64,000 nt of DNA from Paramarasmius palmivorus (GCA_037176845.1 JAYKXP010000005.1:806001-870000); one strand, 5' to 3'; shown: positions 35,770 through 48,800, counted from the stretch's first letter. A program made the numbers and translations. The notes: generated by a model not told the origin, from the sequence alone.

Positions 35770-35992
35770 TGGAATCTGGAAGAGGCTGGGATTTTGATCG
35801 CAGGCACTATGTAGAACTTGCGTCCAGTGTATACCCTTAGAAGCTACCTACCGCCAGTGGCCCAATCAGCGTGGTTATCACGTGCGATTGCACCCGACTC
35901 GCTGACGCGTCGCGTTTCCGGCTCTTACCAATACACCCATCATCTCTGTTACCCCCGTAGAAACCTACTTCTGTACCATACCCCAATACGCA

Positions 35993-37271
35993 ATGCCAGA
36001 TGTATTTGTCCAGAAATTTACGCATCTGAAGAACCAGAAACACCCCGACCACGCGCTCACAATGTTACAACGAATTGCATCTCTGGTAAAGCCGATTATG
36101 AAGAAACATGGATGGGTTCTACCATGCCTTGCGGAGTTCTTTCCAGGAGATCCAAATCTACTAGGTGCGTTACGATAAACTTCCAAGTTTCCTTCATTGA
36201 CTCCTCCTTATTCCAGGCCTAAGTGAGTCTTTCATGCTGTTGCCAACTACAAATCCCGAACTGGTCATTCAAAAGATGTTAACGCTGGACAAAAGATCCT
36301 GCTTCGGCTGAGGCCTGCGCATAGCCCCGATATGTTTCTTGAAGAGGAGGATGTCGTACAAACTATGCTTCATGAGGTACGCAATCGGCATGCACACTTT
36401 GGACTTGTACTTACACCTCCCAGCTCACTCATAACGTACATGGACCACATGATGACAAGTTTTACAAGTATCTAGCTGGCTTACAGGACGAGTACGATGC
36501 TCTCATACGCTCAGGCTACTCAGGCGAAGGGTTCTTCTCGAAGGGGCACCGTCTTGGGGTCAACGTTTCACACAACTTACCCCCACATCAAGCAAGGGCT
36601 AAAGCTTTAGAAGCTGCAGAGAAGAGACAGAAAGTAAATCAGGTCTTGGGAGGTGGTGGTCAGCGTTTAGGAGGTGGCCGTTTGAAAGATGGTTCAAACC
36701 TGACGCCCAGAGAATTGGCTGCTCGGGTAAGTTCAAGCTCTCTAATAGAATGGCCTCGGTTGACAGGTTTTTCTGAAAACAGGCTGCCGAACGTCGTGCT
36801 CGAGACGAAAAGTCTTGTGGTCAAGGGGATCTCGCCCAGAAAGAAGCCGAGAAAGCAGCGAAAGACAGCATAGAGAACGACGTTATAGATCTTACTCTGG
36901 AAGACTCGGACGAAGACACTTCATTGTCAGGGCCTTCAGCCGCTCCTCCCAAACCACCAAAGCGACCGTCATCAGCTAACTCTGAACAAATAACCAAGAA
37001 GAATCGGTCGATATCCTCACAAAGTTCGAGTAACACTGGGAAAATTGTTGCTTCGGATGGCCATAGACCAGCCCAGGTTGCTTCTTTGGAGTGGACGTGT
37101 TCCGCCTGCACTTTAATCAATCGAGAAATGGCACTTCAGTGCGATGCCTGTGGTACCACTCGTCCCATGCAGAATGCTACAGGATGGACATGTCTGAATT
37201 GTGCAGAAACCGGCATATCGAACGATTTCTGGTCATGCACATTTTGTGGAACCATCAAAACGACGAGCTAG
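35993..37271 (+). CDS. WSS1: WSS1-like DNA-protein crosslink metalloprotease
   Basis: SPRTN/Wss1-type protease that cleaves proteins covalently trapped on DNA, in yeast together with SUMO and Cdc48. The WLM domain starts FVQKFTHLKNQKHPDHALTM and QRIASLVKPIMKKHGWVLP. The zinc site is HELTHNVHGPHDDKF (HExxHxxxGxxH/D type, residues about 110-125). GVNVSHNLPP and a Gly-rich linker follow. Next is VIDLTLEDSDED, a hydrophobic core flanked by acids, as in SUMO-interacting motifs. Two C-terminal RanBP2-type zinc fingers end the protein: WTCSACTLINREMALQCDAC and WTCLNCAETGISNDFWSCTF. Start, active site and tail all match the family. Three or four short introns. It lies downstream of the receptor on the same strand, with no evident link. 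Confidence 0.93.
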
Positions 37272-37301
37272 TGGCTGATCCGTACTTGATAATTTGATAC
37301 C

Positions 37302-38758
37302 TCATGTATTAATTCTCTGTAATTTAAGTATTCTAAAGCCTGTTGGAGACCCTCCTCCACTCTCCGCTGTTTCGATAAACTGTTTCGGAGGTTGTGGTAT
37401 CCCGTCATTTAGTAGATCATCCACTGCTAGATCGTATTCTGCGTGGACTATTAGCCAGCGAGTCAAGAAACGTAGAAAAGCGCCTAAATCACCTTTCGCT
37501 GTGGACAGGAACATCCGAAAGGTATCTATGTTACGAATTGTTGCCGCAATTATGGCGGTCCTCTCTATAGCTGGCTCCGTGGAATGCAGGATCAGGGATA
37601 ATGTCGCCAAGAGAGGTTTTATAAGGTCAGGATCAAAGATCTACAGCAGAAGTATTAGCAAGGGACAATGACCTAGTTGTGGAGGCTCACGATGTCTGCT
37701 CCTAGGATTGTCTCGGGATTGCTTTCATGTATAAAATGGTGCAAGCTATCCTTGTTGCCGCTCAAGGCATCAAACCAATCCAACTTTCGATAGTGTATGT
37801 CATTGTGCGATGAGGAGAGGTCTATGACATTAGAAGGGGAGACAGTCGAGAGTTCGGGGACATACTGCAAGGAAGCGTGACATTATAATGACCTAGTGAA
37901 AGCACCTCGTCGTTGATATCCGTCAGCCATATTGGCTTTGTCGCGCATGACAAAGCTTGTAGGGTAGCTGCAATAATACCCAGAAAGCCTATACCAGATC
38001 CCAGCTCTAGGATTGTCCGTCTCTCAACCAGGTCTAAACTTTGTTTAGCTGATTCGATAGATACAGAGAAAACGGTCTACTGACGAGGATGGGCAATCAA
38101 ATATTCCGCGAGCTTGAAACTTGCTCCCCATGTACGAAGGCCGGTTGTACCGCTCTCAATCGTCGTTCGCGATTCACGAAGAGTACTAGTCACGTATGGC
38201 GCAGTGTCTACCAAGTCAGTAGCACTCGCTTGTCTCGAAGAAATCCGAGACAAAGTATCTCCGTGTTGAGACGGAGACCAGAAGTGAGTTATGAACGACT
38301 TCGAAGGTGCATTATGCAGCGGAAGCCCAAGGCCGCATATTTTGTCTCGTAAATCGGCATTCGTCGAGCCTGCAGGCCTATACAGTACGTTAAGTATGCA
38401 TAAGGACCGCTAGCGTTGGACATACGGGGCAGAAGGTGGGAGCAAAGATAGATAATGCTCCAGAATTCGGTTGTCAATTTCATCGTCCTTTTGGCATAGT
38501 CAGATGATTGTGTATGCATCAAATTCTGGGACCTGCATTATCGGAAGCCAGTCGTTCCAATTGAGATATCGCAGCTTTCCAAAAAGATTTTTGATAGGCT
38601 GATGAAGGTGGATATTTCTGTAGGTGCTCGTTCTCGAGAATCGACTCGACTAAAAATGAGTTTAGATCCACAAAAACCACGTCCTTTGGAAAGCCCAGTA
38701 GTCTAGCTGGCACCAGTGAGGAATATTCCTTGAGTAACGCGAAGAGCTCTGGTTGCAT
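37302..38758 (-). CDS. EFM3/FAM86A-like protein lysine methyltransferase (EEF2KMT type)
   Basis: Class I SAM-dependent methyltransferase; the yeast and human relatives methylate a lysine of elongation factor 2. The FAM86 N-terminal domain is visible as MQPELFALLKEYSSLVPARL and SSAYQKSFWKAAISQLER. The Rossmann core follows: ESGTTGLRTWGASFKLAEYL, motif I ERRTILELGSGIGFLGI, PIWLTDINDEVL, and the later GADI joined to IFDPDLIKPLLATL across the intron at about 37670. The start at 38758 fits the family; the longer upstream ORF would add unrelated residues. It is divergent from mS45 with only 77 bases between start codons. The two products act on different translation machines (cytosolic eEF2 and the mitoribosome), so shared control is only a suggestion. 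Confidence 0.85.
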
Positions 38759-38835
38759 TATGGTAGAGGTCAACGTTCCAGAATTGATGACATACGCGGG
38801 TCCAGCCCATACCGGAAGCGTGGGAAGTTTTTGGA

Positions 38836-40439
38836 ATGAGAACCCAAAAATTTTCGCGTTCCAACATGTCCTCTCATTTTTCCCGTCTTCTCTACAGGAC
38901 AAGCCGACCATGTCTCCGTCAAGCCCAAGGGCAATGCCAGCGTAGAACACTGGCATACTCTCTTCCTCGTTTCTCAGAGCTCAGCCCAGAGCCAGCCACG
39001 GCAGAAGAGGTCGCGGAGAACCAGGCAGCAGACGAGGCCGTCCAAGCTCGGATAGAAGCAGAGAGCGAGGGGGGCGAGGATGGGACAATTGTCATGCCCA
39101 AGAGTTACGCGCGATTCATGGAAGAGCCCTTTGTGCAGGACCTCAAATATGCTGGCGCTCAGAACTGGTTGAAAACACCAGGTCGCGTAAGTCTTGTTTT
39201 CATGTAATACCCGTACCGTCTCTGACCCAGTGAACTCACAGGGCTCACAACGAAGACCATTCCCCTTGAACCCGACTTTCTTGCCACCTCCGCCTATTTC
39301 AGATACACAAAAGCAGGCAATGTACGACGAGTACATGCAAGACCCGCTGAAGAATAGTGTACGGGTACTGTCACAACGGTACCACATCAGCTTGAAACGG
39401 GTTGACGCAATTCTGCGGTTGAAGGGTATGGAAGCAGCATGGCACAAGGTTTGTGTTGATTTTCTTACTTTAGCTACCCTGTCGGGTTACATGATGCTTT
39501 AAACGATTAGTCTTTAAGACTCCTACATGGTTTCAACTTTTACTATATTTCTGATTCTCTCACTTTGCTCTTGTCTCTCGTGAACATTTCACTGATTTGT
39601 CATCTACCCCACAGGTAATTCTAAGTCTCACTACGGTTTGCACACATAACTGACCTCTTGCCGATATTCGACGTGCACAACAGGAAGTGAGTACAAGTTC
39701 TTGCTTCTCCGGCTCTGATGAGACTATTTTATCATTCGCGAAATGGAAGACTGTTTGTGGTGCCTTACATCACCCGAACGATGGTTACACCATATTACAA
39801 CCCCATCTGATCATCCACCCTACTTTGGTTCTGTTTTAATCTGCATACTGATAATCCCTTCTACAGAAGAAGCAAGTTCAGACGGGCTTCGTAAGGGGTA
39901 TGGAAAAGATCTTGGGGGTTCCCCAGTTCAAGCCTAAGAAGCAAATCGAGGAACCTGATGCAGAGGATCCACGATATGACGCTTATGCAGCCGACTCGCT
40001 CGAGGAGATTGAACAGCGAGATGCTGCTCGTCAACGCTACCAGCGAATGTACTGGGAAACCCTTGACGAGCACGGTTCTGTATGTCTATCAAAACATCGT
40101 GTTTCTACTTTCTACTAACAAAGCTCTTCTCAGGCCCCGGTTGCCCCCGCCGCTGTTGAACACGCTAAGAAAATGGCTATACGACTAGCAGAGAAAGCCG
40201 TCAAGGAAAAGAACGCCAAGTTCTTACCTCCGATAGCTGACACCGAATTTATCAAGTGGCCTAAGGATCCGGTCATAGTTGCTACCAAGCCAGGTCGACC
40301 GGACATTCATTTCATCGATGTTGGGGCCAAATATGTCGATCCCAATGCAGAGCTCAAACGGTTAGCAAGCGCCGGAAGACGTTCGAGATATCGTTTGAAG
40401 AAGTCTGCGGAGAAGAAGTCTGCATTGGCGAGCGCGTAA
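38836..40439 (+). CDS. Mitochondrial small-subunit ribosomal protein mS45 (Mrps35/Bot1 family)
   Basis: Fungal-specific mitoribosomal protein (Pfam Eukaryotic mitochondrial regulator; yeast Mrps35, fission yeast Bot1). The N-terminus is basic and Ser/Arg-rich (MSSHFSRLLYRTSRPCLRQA, start 38866; an in-frame ATG at 38836 adds ten residues), as for matrix import. The family block is QRRPFPLNPTFLPPPPISDT, then YHISLKRVDAILRLKGMEAA, and after a long intron region KKQVQTGFVRGMEKILGVPQ. The C-terminal part has FIKWPKDPVIVATKPGRPD and a basic tail. The 417-base gap between 39449 and 39865 is much longer than other introns here. It contains a possible 3-nt exon (39684-39686) and an adjacent acceptor/donor pair near 39615. 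Confidence 0.85.
39684..39686 (+). other. Possible 3-nt micro-exon (GAA) in the mS45 gene
   Basis: The sequence cacaacag/GAA/gtgagt gives a canonical acceptor and a strong donor flanking a single Glu codon. Both flanking exons are phase 0, so inclusion is frame-neutral and cannot be proved from frame alone. A second site, ccacag/gtaatt near 39615, is a zero-length exon of the kind used in stepwise splicing of long introns. Confidence 0.35.
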
Positions 40440-40692
40440 TCGTAATCTGGATATATTTGCTTTTACTACTACTATATTGTCATGATATTTGCTTTGCTCA
40501 AAGAGTGTACAGGGTGCAACACAAGGGACTTGGATGCTTCCACAAAACTATAAATGTGAGTAGTAAGGACAAATACCGTCGCAGGTGTCATTATACTGTC
40601 ATATGGTACCGCACTCTCGGAAACCGTTTCAAGAATCTGACTTTCATTGTTGCTGTGAATCCATTTCCGTTGTATACGTGACTAGGGTACGT

Positions 40693-43386
40693 TTAATATG
40701 CGAAACGGAAATCTAATCTCTTATTTCCTTCGTCCTTAGTCGTCTCGATGTAATTGTCTCGCTCCTGAAAGTACACGGTTATTTCTTGGTTATTTCGACG
40801 GGACGTTTACTCAGAACGGATTAGGCTCACCTTCTTCGACCAAGAGTTCCATATCTTGTCCCTCCTATAGTTCAAGTACTTGTAGAAGAAGAACGTTAAG
40901 ATGTACAAGCAAATGTTCATGGAACATATGCCAATGAGTACTCGGTTCCCCCTCTTGTCTGGAAAGGTACTGAGTGACACTAAACTGAAGGACAATAAAA
41001 GGGACACGTACAAAGTGGCTATATATTGACAAGTTGGCACTGAGCTCAATTTACGTGGACGCGATGAAAGCTCCGACATACCTTATCATCGGCGCGATAG
41101 ATGTTAGCCTGTGTATACATCAGTCTTCATCCAGGTTCACGTTACACACGACTCACATAGATGACTGCGCCAGCTTGGACGAACATATTGTACACACTGA
41201 TAAATGCGTTAATATGACAGGTATACTCGGTCGACCGTGGTAAAGGTTACCTTGCAGAAACCGTTCTAAACACCAGTATGAGCGAAAAATGCGTGTCATG
41301 AACGGGGATATCCTTACCTAGTTCGTACACTGTATGAATTCCGCGAAGCCCAAGCGACTTGAATAGGATGGATATATGGGAAACCGGTGATGAGAGAGAC
41401 AACTGCAAAGTACACCCATTGCGAAGTGTTTCCATCGAAGGTGTACAAAGCAACGAGAAGTGGCAACGCCCAAATTTGCAGGACTAACGTGGCGACGACT
41501 CGACTGTTGACAATTTCGCTGAGGAAGGCTGTGAAAACAAGCATTGTCGCTCCAATTACCACTGAAGGAATCGTGAGCAGGTTCGCTTCAGTCGTGTTGA
41601 ATCCCAGATTGCGCAGTGAGAGTGTAAGGTAAGTTTGTGGAGGACCAACGGGCACTGTTGCAACGTTAGCAAACTAGCACTGGGGTCTCAGTGGTAATAC
41701 TGACTCATGTGAACGAGTCCGAGAGCGTAAAGTGGCCACAAGCGCCAATCGGTGAGGGCCTGCCATATCATACGGATAGAAAGACCTTCACGATTGTGCA
41801 TATCGGATTTGGATGGATCATCGCGAAGGACCCTGTTATGCGTTCAGATGTGGTTTCGCGAGCTTGCAACCAGTTTACTTCACCTATTGACCATGATCAC
41901 TTCCTCTCTGTAGAATGAATTAGACTCCACAAATGGCTCAAGGTAAGGTTCACATACCTTTCGTCGAACCAACCCTTCGGTCTGAACCAAGCTTTTGTTT
42001 GGGTCGGCCCTGGAGGCATCATGAAAAAGGATGTGATGCCAACGAGTAACGTTATTAAGCCTTCTAGGAGGAACAGGTATCGCCACCCAGCATGTCCGCC
42101 AACTCCACGCATTTGAAGGATGCCGGTTGCTAAGAATGCACTGACAATATCCGACACGTAGTTTGACACCCAGAAAAATGCCAGCCGAATTGGTACTGCG
42201 AGGGAGAAAGGTTTCTACTGGCGAATCAAGGGCACAGCATGGAGACTCACGTTCGTTTTTGGTATAATAGTATGAGAGGTATAACACCACATCAGGTATA
42301 AAGCCGCCTTGCATGAAGCCGAGCAGGAACCTGGTAAGCTGTTGAGTTCAGGGTGAAAGATGACACCGAGAGCTTCCCACCTGCAAGCCAAAAACGAAGC
42401 GCGACCTTTCAACCAGAACTGACAGAACGCAACAGTGCTCCAAAGGACCATCTATTTTTGGAAATTCGATGACTATTATTGCTGAAGAGAAGAAGGATAC
42501 CACTCACCTGAGTCGGGATCCACACGTCAGGCCCTAGCCGCTTTGATATAAGCTGTGAAGGAAGTTCTGTAGGAAACAAATAATCGTCACGTTGTGATTG
42601 AGGGGCATGCGACACGCAGAACATACCGGCTATGAGGAACGAGATCCTGAACAACGAGTTTCCCAGATTGAAGTCGTTCGTCTATAGTCTGAGCATTAGA
42701 ACGAGATATAGAACATAGCACTGCGTCACATACAGTCATGTCTTGAGAGTTAAGGAATCGGGAGCGTTAGGTTGATTCCATCAGGGATAATCCTACCACT
42801 CACTAAGATCATCTACAAAGGAAAGCAGTTAGGCCAACGGGTGTTGACATGAAGTATTGAGACGAACCCAGGAAATTGTCAGTGTTTGCTTGAGAGATAT
42901 TGGACCTATTCCAAATGATAAGGGTATGCGAGCAGCCAGACGATGAACACAGACCGGTCAAGATCGAGGCTAAAGAACATAATGGCGGCCCATATCATGA
43001 TACGTATGTCGATTTTTCGAACGACGCGCTGCGCCTGAGGTTAATATCAAGTTTGTGTCAATATATAATGTAACATGCACCTTTTCCTCCCTCCAAGTCC
43101 ACCTGGCATCAGGATCGAAACGATGCGTGTTCTCATACTGAGGTGGAGGTCGGTAAGCCTCGAGTGTTGTCGGATCGTCAAACACCGATGGCTGCGTCGC
43201 AATGCTGTCCAAATCCACATCTTTCCTTCTCCAACGTCTCCACAGACTGCCTCCCGCGTCTTCTATGGGTACTCCAAGTGGGGCTTTCTCTTTGGTGATA
43301 CTGGGAGAACTGCCCTTTTCACTAGAGGTTTCGTCATAAGAAAGCTGGTCCTTAGAATCTTTCGCGTCCGGTACGACGGTCGACAT
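40693..43386 (-). CDS. Major facilitator transporter, DAL5/FEN2-type (ACS family)
   Basis: Twelve-helix H+ symporter of the anion:cation symporter group that includes allantoate permease Dal5 and pantothenate transporters Fen2/Liz1; the substrate is not decided. The cytosolic N-terminus ([20 protein letters not shown]) carries a Trp/Arg patch [19 protein letters not shown]. Then come [40 protein letters not shown] (the typical helix 1 loop), [40 protein letters not shown] and [20 protein letters not shown]. The end matches the family: [18 protein letters not shown] joined to [20 protein letters not shown], with a stop at 40693. At least ten short introns. A pantothenate kinase lies 9 kb away, but with seven genes between them I do not infer a cluster. 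Confidence 0.82.
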
Positions 43387-43793
43387 GACAGGCGCTGTTC
43401 GAGCCGAGTGACCAGGTAAAGAAGAAGGAAGAGGTCGGTCGGTGCCAAAAAAAACCTCCCGTTATCTATCCAATTTAAAGGCCATCAGATGACATATGAA
43501 TGGGAAATGTGTTGCGCATTTGGCTTGGGAATGATGCCTTTGGTGCCTTTAGCTAACTTTTCAATGGCGTTCTTTCACCAAGGTATTGCGCGATATCGAA
43601 GATTTTCCTTTCTTGGAAGGGATCTTTCCTATTTTGGTAAGAACACTGTTCGTGTAGAGCGCACTTTGACGGTAACAATGGGTTAAGAGAGGTACCTGGG
43701 AAACATATCCAAGTATATTTTGCGATATCAGCAAATCTATTATTCACGCTGCAAACGTACATGCTTCAAAAACCGCCTAAACCTTCAGCAATT
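43387..43793. other. Intergenic region between the DAL5-type and CCT7 genes
   Basis: About 400 bases between two minus-strand genes, likely holding the promoter of the transporter. No convincing ORF, TATA box or repeat was seen. Confidence 0.5.
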
Positions 43794-45753
43794 CTCACCG
43801 ACGGGGCACACCCATTCCTCGTCCTCTGCCGCGTAATGCTCTTTGCGCCGTTCCTGGAGGTGCCTTGGGACCGGGATTGGGCTGAAAAAAGGTTAAGACA
43901 AATTGGCATGAAGCCGAATGATACGCACCTGTTCACTCTGTGGGTTTCTCACTGTCTCGTCGACACTCAAAATCAGACAAGCAGCCTCAGTTGCACTGCT
44001 GATGGCGTTGAGCTTGACAAGTGCGGGTTCCCATACGAAAGCATCCATGTTATCGCGAACGCCGGAAGCACCATCCACATCAACACCGTACCACTTCTCC
44101 CCGTTGGCGTGCTTCATACGGAGCTTGTTGAGAATATCAGTGGAATCCAAGCCGGCATTATCGCAAATTTGACGAGGGATTATTTCGAGCGCCTTGGCGA
44201 ATGCAGTCATGATTAGTTGAAGTTTGCCAGGTATAGATAGTGCGTGTTTCCGGATATGAGCAGAGAGGTCCATCTGTGGAACTGTTTAGTATTGCTAAGT
44301 GACTCAGCGAGTGATTGCCGTACCTCTACAGCGCCACCACCGGCAACGACATCACCGTTCCTCACCGCACGCTTCACGACCATAATTGCATCGTGCAAAC
44401 TTCGCTCTACCTCCTCGATGAATTGCTCTGCACCACCTCGGAGGATTAGAGTACATGTCTTGGCCTTCGGGCACTCCTCAAAGAGATTGTACCTCTCCCC
44501 ACCAATCTGCTTCTCCTCGAACGATCCACACGTGCCGAGGTGTTCCCTCGTGATGTCTGAGCATGTCGATTGAATCGACCCACCAACTGCCTGAACGACT
44601 CTCCGCAAGTCACCAGCGGGAACACGTCCAGCACAGAAGATATCGCGATCGGCGAAATATTGAGTAGCCAAATCACCAATTGGCAGTTTGCTGAGAACGA
44701 CTTTTGCACCCGTCTTCTCGATAGCTTCGAGCTTTCGGTAGATGATCTCCCATTCCGCATCGACAATGGCCTGATAATCGGAGACTTGCTCTACACGCAC
44801 TTCTGCATTGTCTTTCTCGGCTTTGAGCTCGAGCTCGACGTTCAAGCAGAGGATAAGCGGATTCTTGAATGCTTTAGGTTGCTGTTCGGCACCAGCATAC
44901 GTGAATGTCTTTTTGAAAGCAACACCTCGGATGAGCATCGAGTCTTGCATTCCACCGCCAGGGATCTTCTTGACACCGATCAGCGATTCATCAAGGTCGT
45001 CTTGGTCAAGGCATTGTACTGCATCGACGACCATGTTGGAGAAGAATGGTTTTTCGGAATGTATGAGTTTCGACGACATTGATGTCGATGCACATTTTAA
45101 GAGGAGAGAACGGAATCGTCTAGTGTTGAATAAAAGAAGATTATCAGATGTTGTGCACCATCTTTTGCAACACGGAGAGCATACTCTGGATCCGACTTCT
45201 CCACCGTGACTTGGATCTCTTTAATACGCGCGATCGCCTGATAAGGTGTGGGTTAGAAGGACGAAGAACACGACGGAAAAAAACGCACCAGATCTGCCGC
45301 TTTTCTGAAGCCTTTCATGATAATGTGTGGACTAACACCCTCCTCTATATAGCCTCTTACTTCCTTCAATAGTTGTGCCGCCAAGAGAACTACACTCGTC
45401 GTTCCATCGCCAACTTCAGCATCCTGGGCCCGTGCGATGTCAACCAACGTCCGGGCTGCTGGGTGAACAATGTCGAGTAATTTCAGGATAGTCGCTCCAT
45501 CGTTCGTAATTTGGGCTTCTCCACGGTCTGAGACAATCAATTTATCCATTCCCCTTGGCCCAAGAGTGCTAGATAGCGTTTCTGCAATAGCAAGGCATGC
45601 TGAAATATTTGAGAGTAACTGCGGGTTTCCTTGTGAAGTGTCAGTACCCTCCCGAAGGAGTACGACGGTTGGTTGCTGATTTAAAGGGATCAGTAAAACA
45701 CAGTAGAATCAAATTAAATCTTCTACCATGGGGAGACCTCTTCCTGCCTGCAT
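43794..45753 (-). CDS. CCT7: T-complex protein 1 subunit eta (CCT7)
   Basis: Eta subunit of the cytosolic chaperonin TRiC/CCT, which folds actin, tubulin and WD40 proteins using [12 protein letters not shown] splices to [20 protein letters not shown]. The nucleotide motifs are intact: [33 protein letters not shown] and [18 protein letters not shown]. The exon near 45200 ends in KSDPE and joins across a short intron to [20 protein letters not shown], which corresponds to the family's KCA...SSKLI. Then come [49 protein letters not shown] and [17 protein letters not shown]. After a last intron the C-terminus is [20 protein letters not shown]. No anomaly seen. Start codons of CCT7 and the RAD5 homologue are 107 bases apart and divergent. 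Confidence 0.95.
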
Positions 45754-45860
45754 TTTGGTGGTAGAGAGAAAGTTCGATTTTTTTGTACTTGTTTGTTCGC
45801 TTCGCGTCGCGTCCGCGACTCCGCGTCACTGACTCGAGATTCTCTTCTTTCCTCACTACT

Positions 45861-48800
45861 ATGTCAGATATACCCAACGATGCTGAACCACCCCCAGGTC
45901 TCTTTTTTGCTGATTCGGACGACGAAGAAGACGTCAGAATGGATTCATCCGGAGCCATTGCCCAGGAGCCCACAAATGGTTCCAAACTCTTTCTCTCAGA
46001 CAGCGAGGATGAGGACATAGCAATGGATACCCGTCAGGAAATCATGTCAAAGCCGGATAAAGGAAAGGAGAGAGAGTCTGAGAATGAGGTCGAGCTCATG
46101 GATGTCGGAGAGCTGCCTCGTGCGTCAAGTCCTGGCAGTTCAATGTCAGAACATATCTCCATCTCATCCGAGTCCGATGTAGAACTATCACCACCGCCAC
46201 CACCTCTTCCAAGAAAGGCCGAAGAAGATATAAAGCCTCCTGCTGCCAAGAAGAGGCGTATTTCTCCCGCACCTGCGTCTGCTTCTACCTCCACTTCTCT
46301 GCCACAAATGGACAGCGTCCATTTCCCCGCGTACATCGGGGAGTTCCTTGTTCCGAATGCCTGGAGTACTGTCTCAGGCAAAGGCTACGTGAAGAGGAAT
46401 GTCATTGTGAACATTACTCGGGATGAGGATGAAGGGTCCACGAAAGTTTCATCATCATCGAAGAACGCAAATGGGAAACCGAGGAAGGGCTCGGACGACA
46501 AGAAAAAACAGGGCAAGAAGCAAATGTCAATCGCTTCCATGATGAAGGCGAAACCCACGAAACCAAGTAAGAAGAAAACCGATACAATCGTGCGACTGGC
46601 CAACCAACGAGGGTTCGGTGAGTGTCCCGCGTTGTACAGAGAAGACCTGCTCATGGATATGGTAGAGTTTGGCCGCTTGCCACAAGAAGTAGCCTGGTGG
46701 GCTTCAAAGCTCTTGGACCTGGGTTTGTGATAGCATGCATTCACCATATACACGCAGCTGACTCCCCAAAACTTCAGGAATGATTGAGCTTCGAGCCAAG
46801 GTCACCGATTGCCCGGACAAACTGAGTACTGGATGCGAACTTATTATATCAGTGGACGTCTTTCTGTTGCCTGCTGCGTTCGTCCACCTGGACGTCAAGG
46901 GTTCGGATCAAGCACCAACTATGCTTTGGGGCGAAGGATTGGAAACGTCAGAGGAATCGGCACTCCGGGAGCGAAAGAGTGCTGTTCTCAAGATGTTTGA
47001 GGTAATTGGGCTTCGTCCTCAAGCAGGCGCCAATCTTTCCGGCCGCAAGACAGAGGAGGAATTGCAGCAAGAAGCGAAGAAATTCGCCAAAACCAATACC
47101 ACAACGAGAGTGGAGACAGTAGGAGACGGGGAAGAGATTGAGGTGGACGACGATGAAGAGCTTTCAAGGAACGACATAGACATGATTTACAAGAGGTAAG
47201 TCAATTGTTTTCCACCAAAGGCGAGGGGATGTCGAAGTAAATTATCAGGGCGCAACATAATGATCGTACAATGAACGAAATGGAACCCGCGGAGAGCTTT
47301 GCTTTGCAGTTACGTGGATACCAGAAGCAAGCACTTTTGTACGTTGCATACTCATCAATGTTCTTCTTTACATCTAAATCAAATGACCATGCAGGTGGAT
47401 GCATTCTCTAGAAACCGGGAAGATGGATGCCCGTGAGGCTTCTTCAATGCACCCTTTGTGGAGCCAGTAAGTTAATCTCTTACTCAATAGTTCGAAGTAC
47501 TTACTGACTTTTACAGATATATCTTTCCTCAGCAGCCCAGTACCGAGGGCGTCATCGACCTCACGGATGATCGCGAGGACTACTTTTACTTCAACCCCTA
47601 TTCTGGTGAATTGAGTATGAGTTTCCCGAAAGCAGAACGTAATTGCAAGGGTGGCATTTTAGCGTGCGTACTCGACATACTCCCACAACGGTCGCTAATA
47701 CCGAACCTACAGAGATGGTGATTTCGTTTCATTCTCAAAAGCTGATTTTATATACTCACTGTACTTCTCTTCCTGCTTGGACCATAAACAGAGAGTACGT
47801 GGATTCTCCGAATAGACTGATTGTCACATTGATTGCGACATTTCAGTGGGAATGGGCAAGACGATCATGTTATCCGCACTCATTCAAACAAATCTCGGAG
47901 AAGACGAACCCGTCGAGAGCGCATCTTCGTCTTCGAAACACCGTCAACTCAAGCTCAATAGCGCATTCAAACCCATGGGTAAACGACCGGCCCATTCCTC
48001 AAAGCCTCCATCTGCAACATTAATAGTAGCGCCGACTTCATTGCTCAACCAGTGGGCAGAGGAAATCGAACGCTCTAGCAAGCCTGGTACTATGAAAGTT
48101 CGAGTTTGGCATGGCCAGAACCGTGAAGACCTGGATGCGTTCATCGAAGAGGAAGACGATGATGACGATTCTAACGGGAAGCCACTCAAAGTGGTGATTA
48201 CGTCGTATGGGACTCTTGCATCCGAGCACGCAAAGTCGGAGAAATCTCAATGTCCTATTCTTGAAAGTGCGTTTTTGTTTGTCGTTCTGGAAACTGACAG
48301 CTAATGTATCGAATTAGTTGAATGGTTGCGGGTTGTACTCGACGAAGCACATGCTTGCAAATCACGAAATAGTAAAACGGCCAAGGCGGTTTATGCCTTG
48401 AAAGCCAGACGTAGATGGGCAGTAACAGGTGAGTGGTATCAAATAGGTCTATATCTATATTACTAACTTTACCTTATATCAGGTACACCGATCGTGAACA
48501 AGCTGGAGGATCTATTCTCGCTCCTGTGAGTTCATGATCTCTTGCAACACTTCGGGCAGACCTATGTGCTGACCTATCTTTCAGCAAATTCCTTGACTTC
48601 AAACCATGGTCCGAGTTTTCGTTCTTCCGTTCGTGAGTCTACGATGCTGCTTTTCCTTCTCAAATCTCATATCCGGGCAGTTTTATTACATTGCCATTCC
48701 TTGCGCACGATCCCAAAGCCATTGAAGTCGTGCAAGTTATCTTGGAGTCCATCCTACTCCGAAGAGAGAAGAATATGCGCGACAGCGACGGCAAGAAGAT

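Noticed and set aside
30398..43386. Pantothenate uptake and CoA synthesis cluster (PanK plus DAL5/FEN2-type transporter)
   Set aside because: The genes are 9 kb apart with several unrelated genes between, and the transporter substrate cannot be assigned from sequence.
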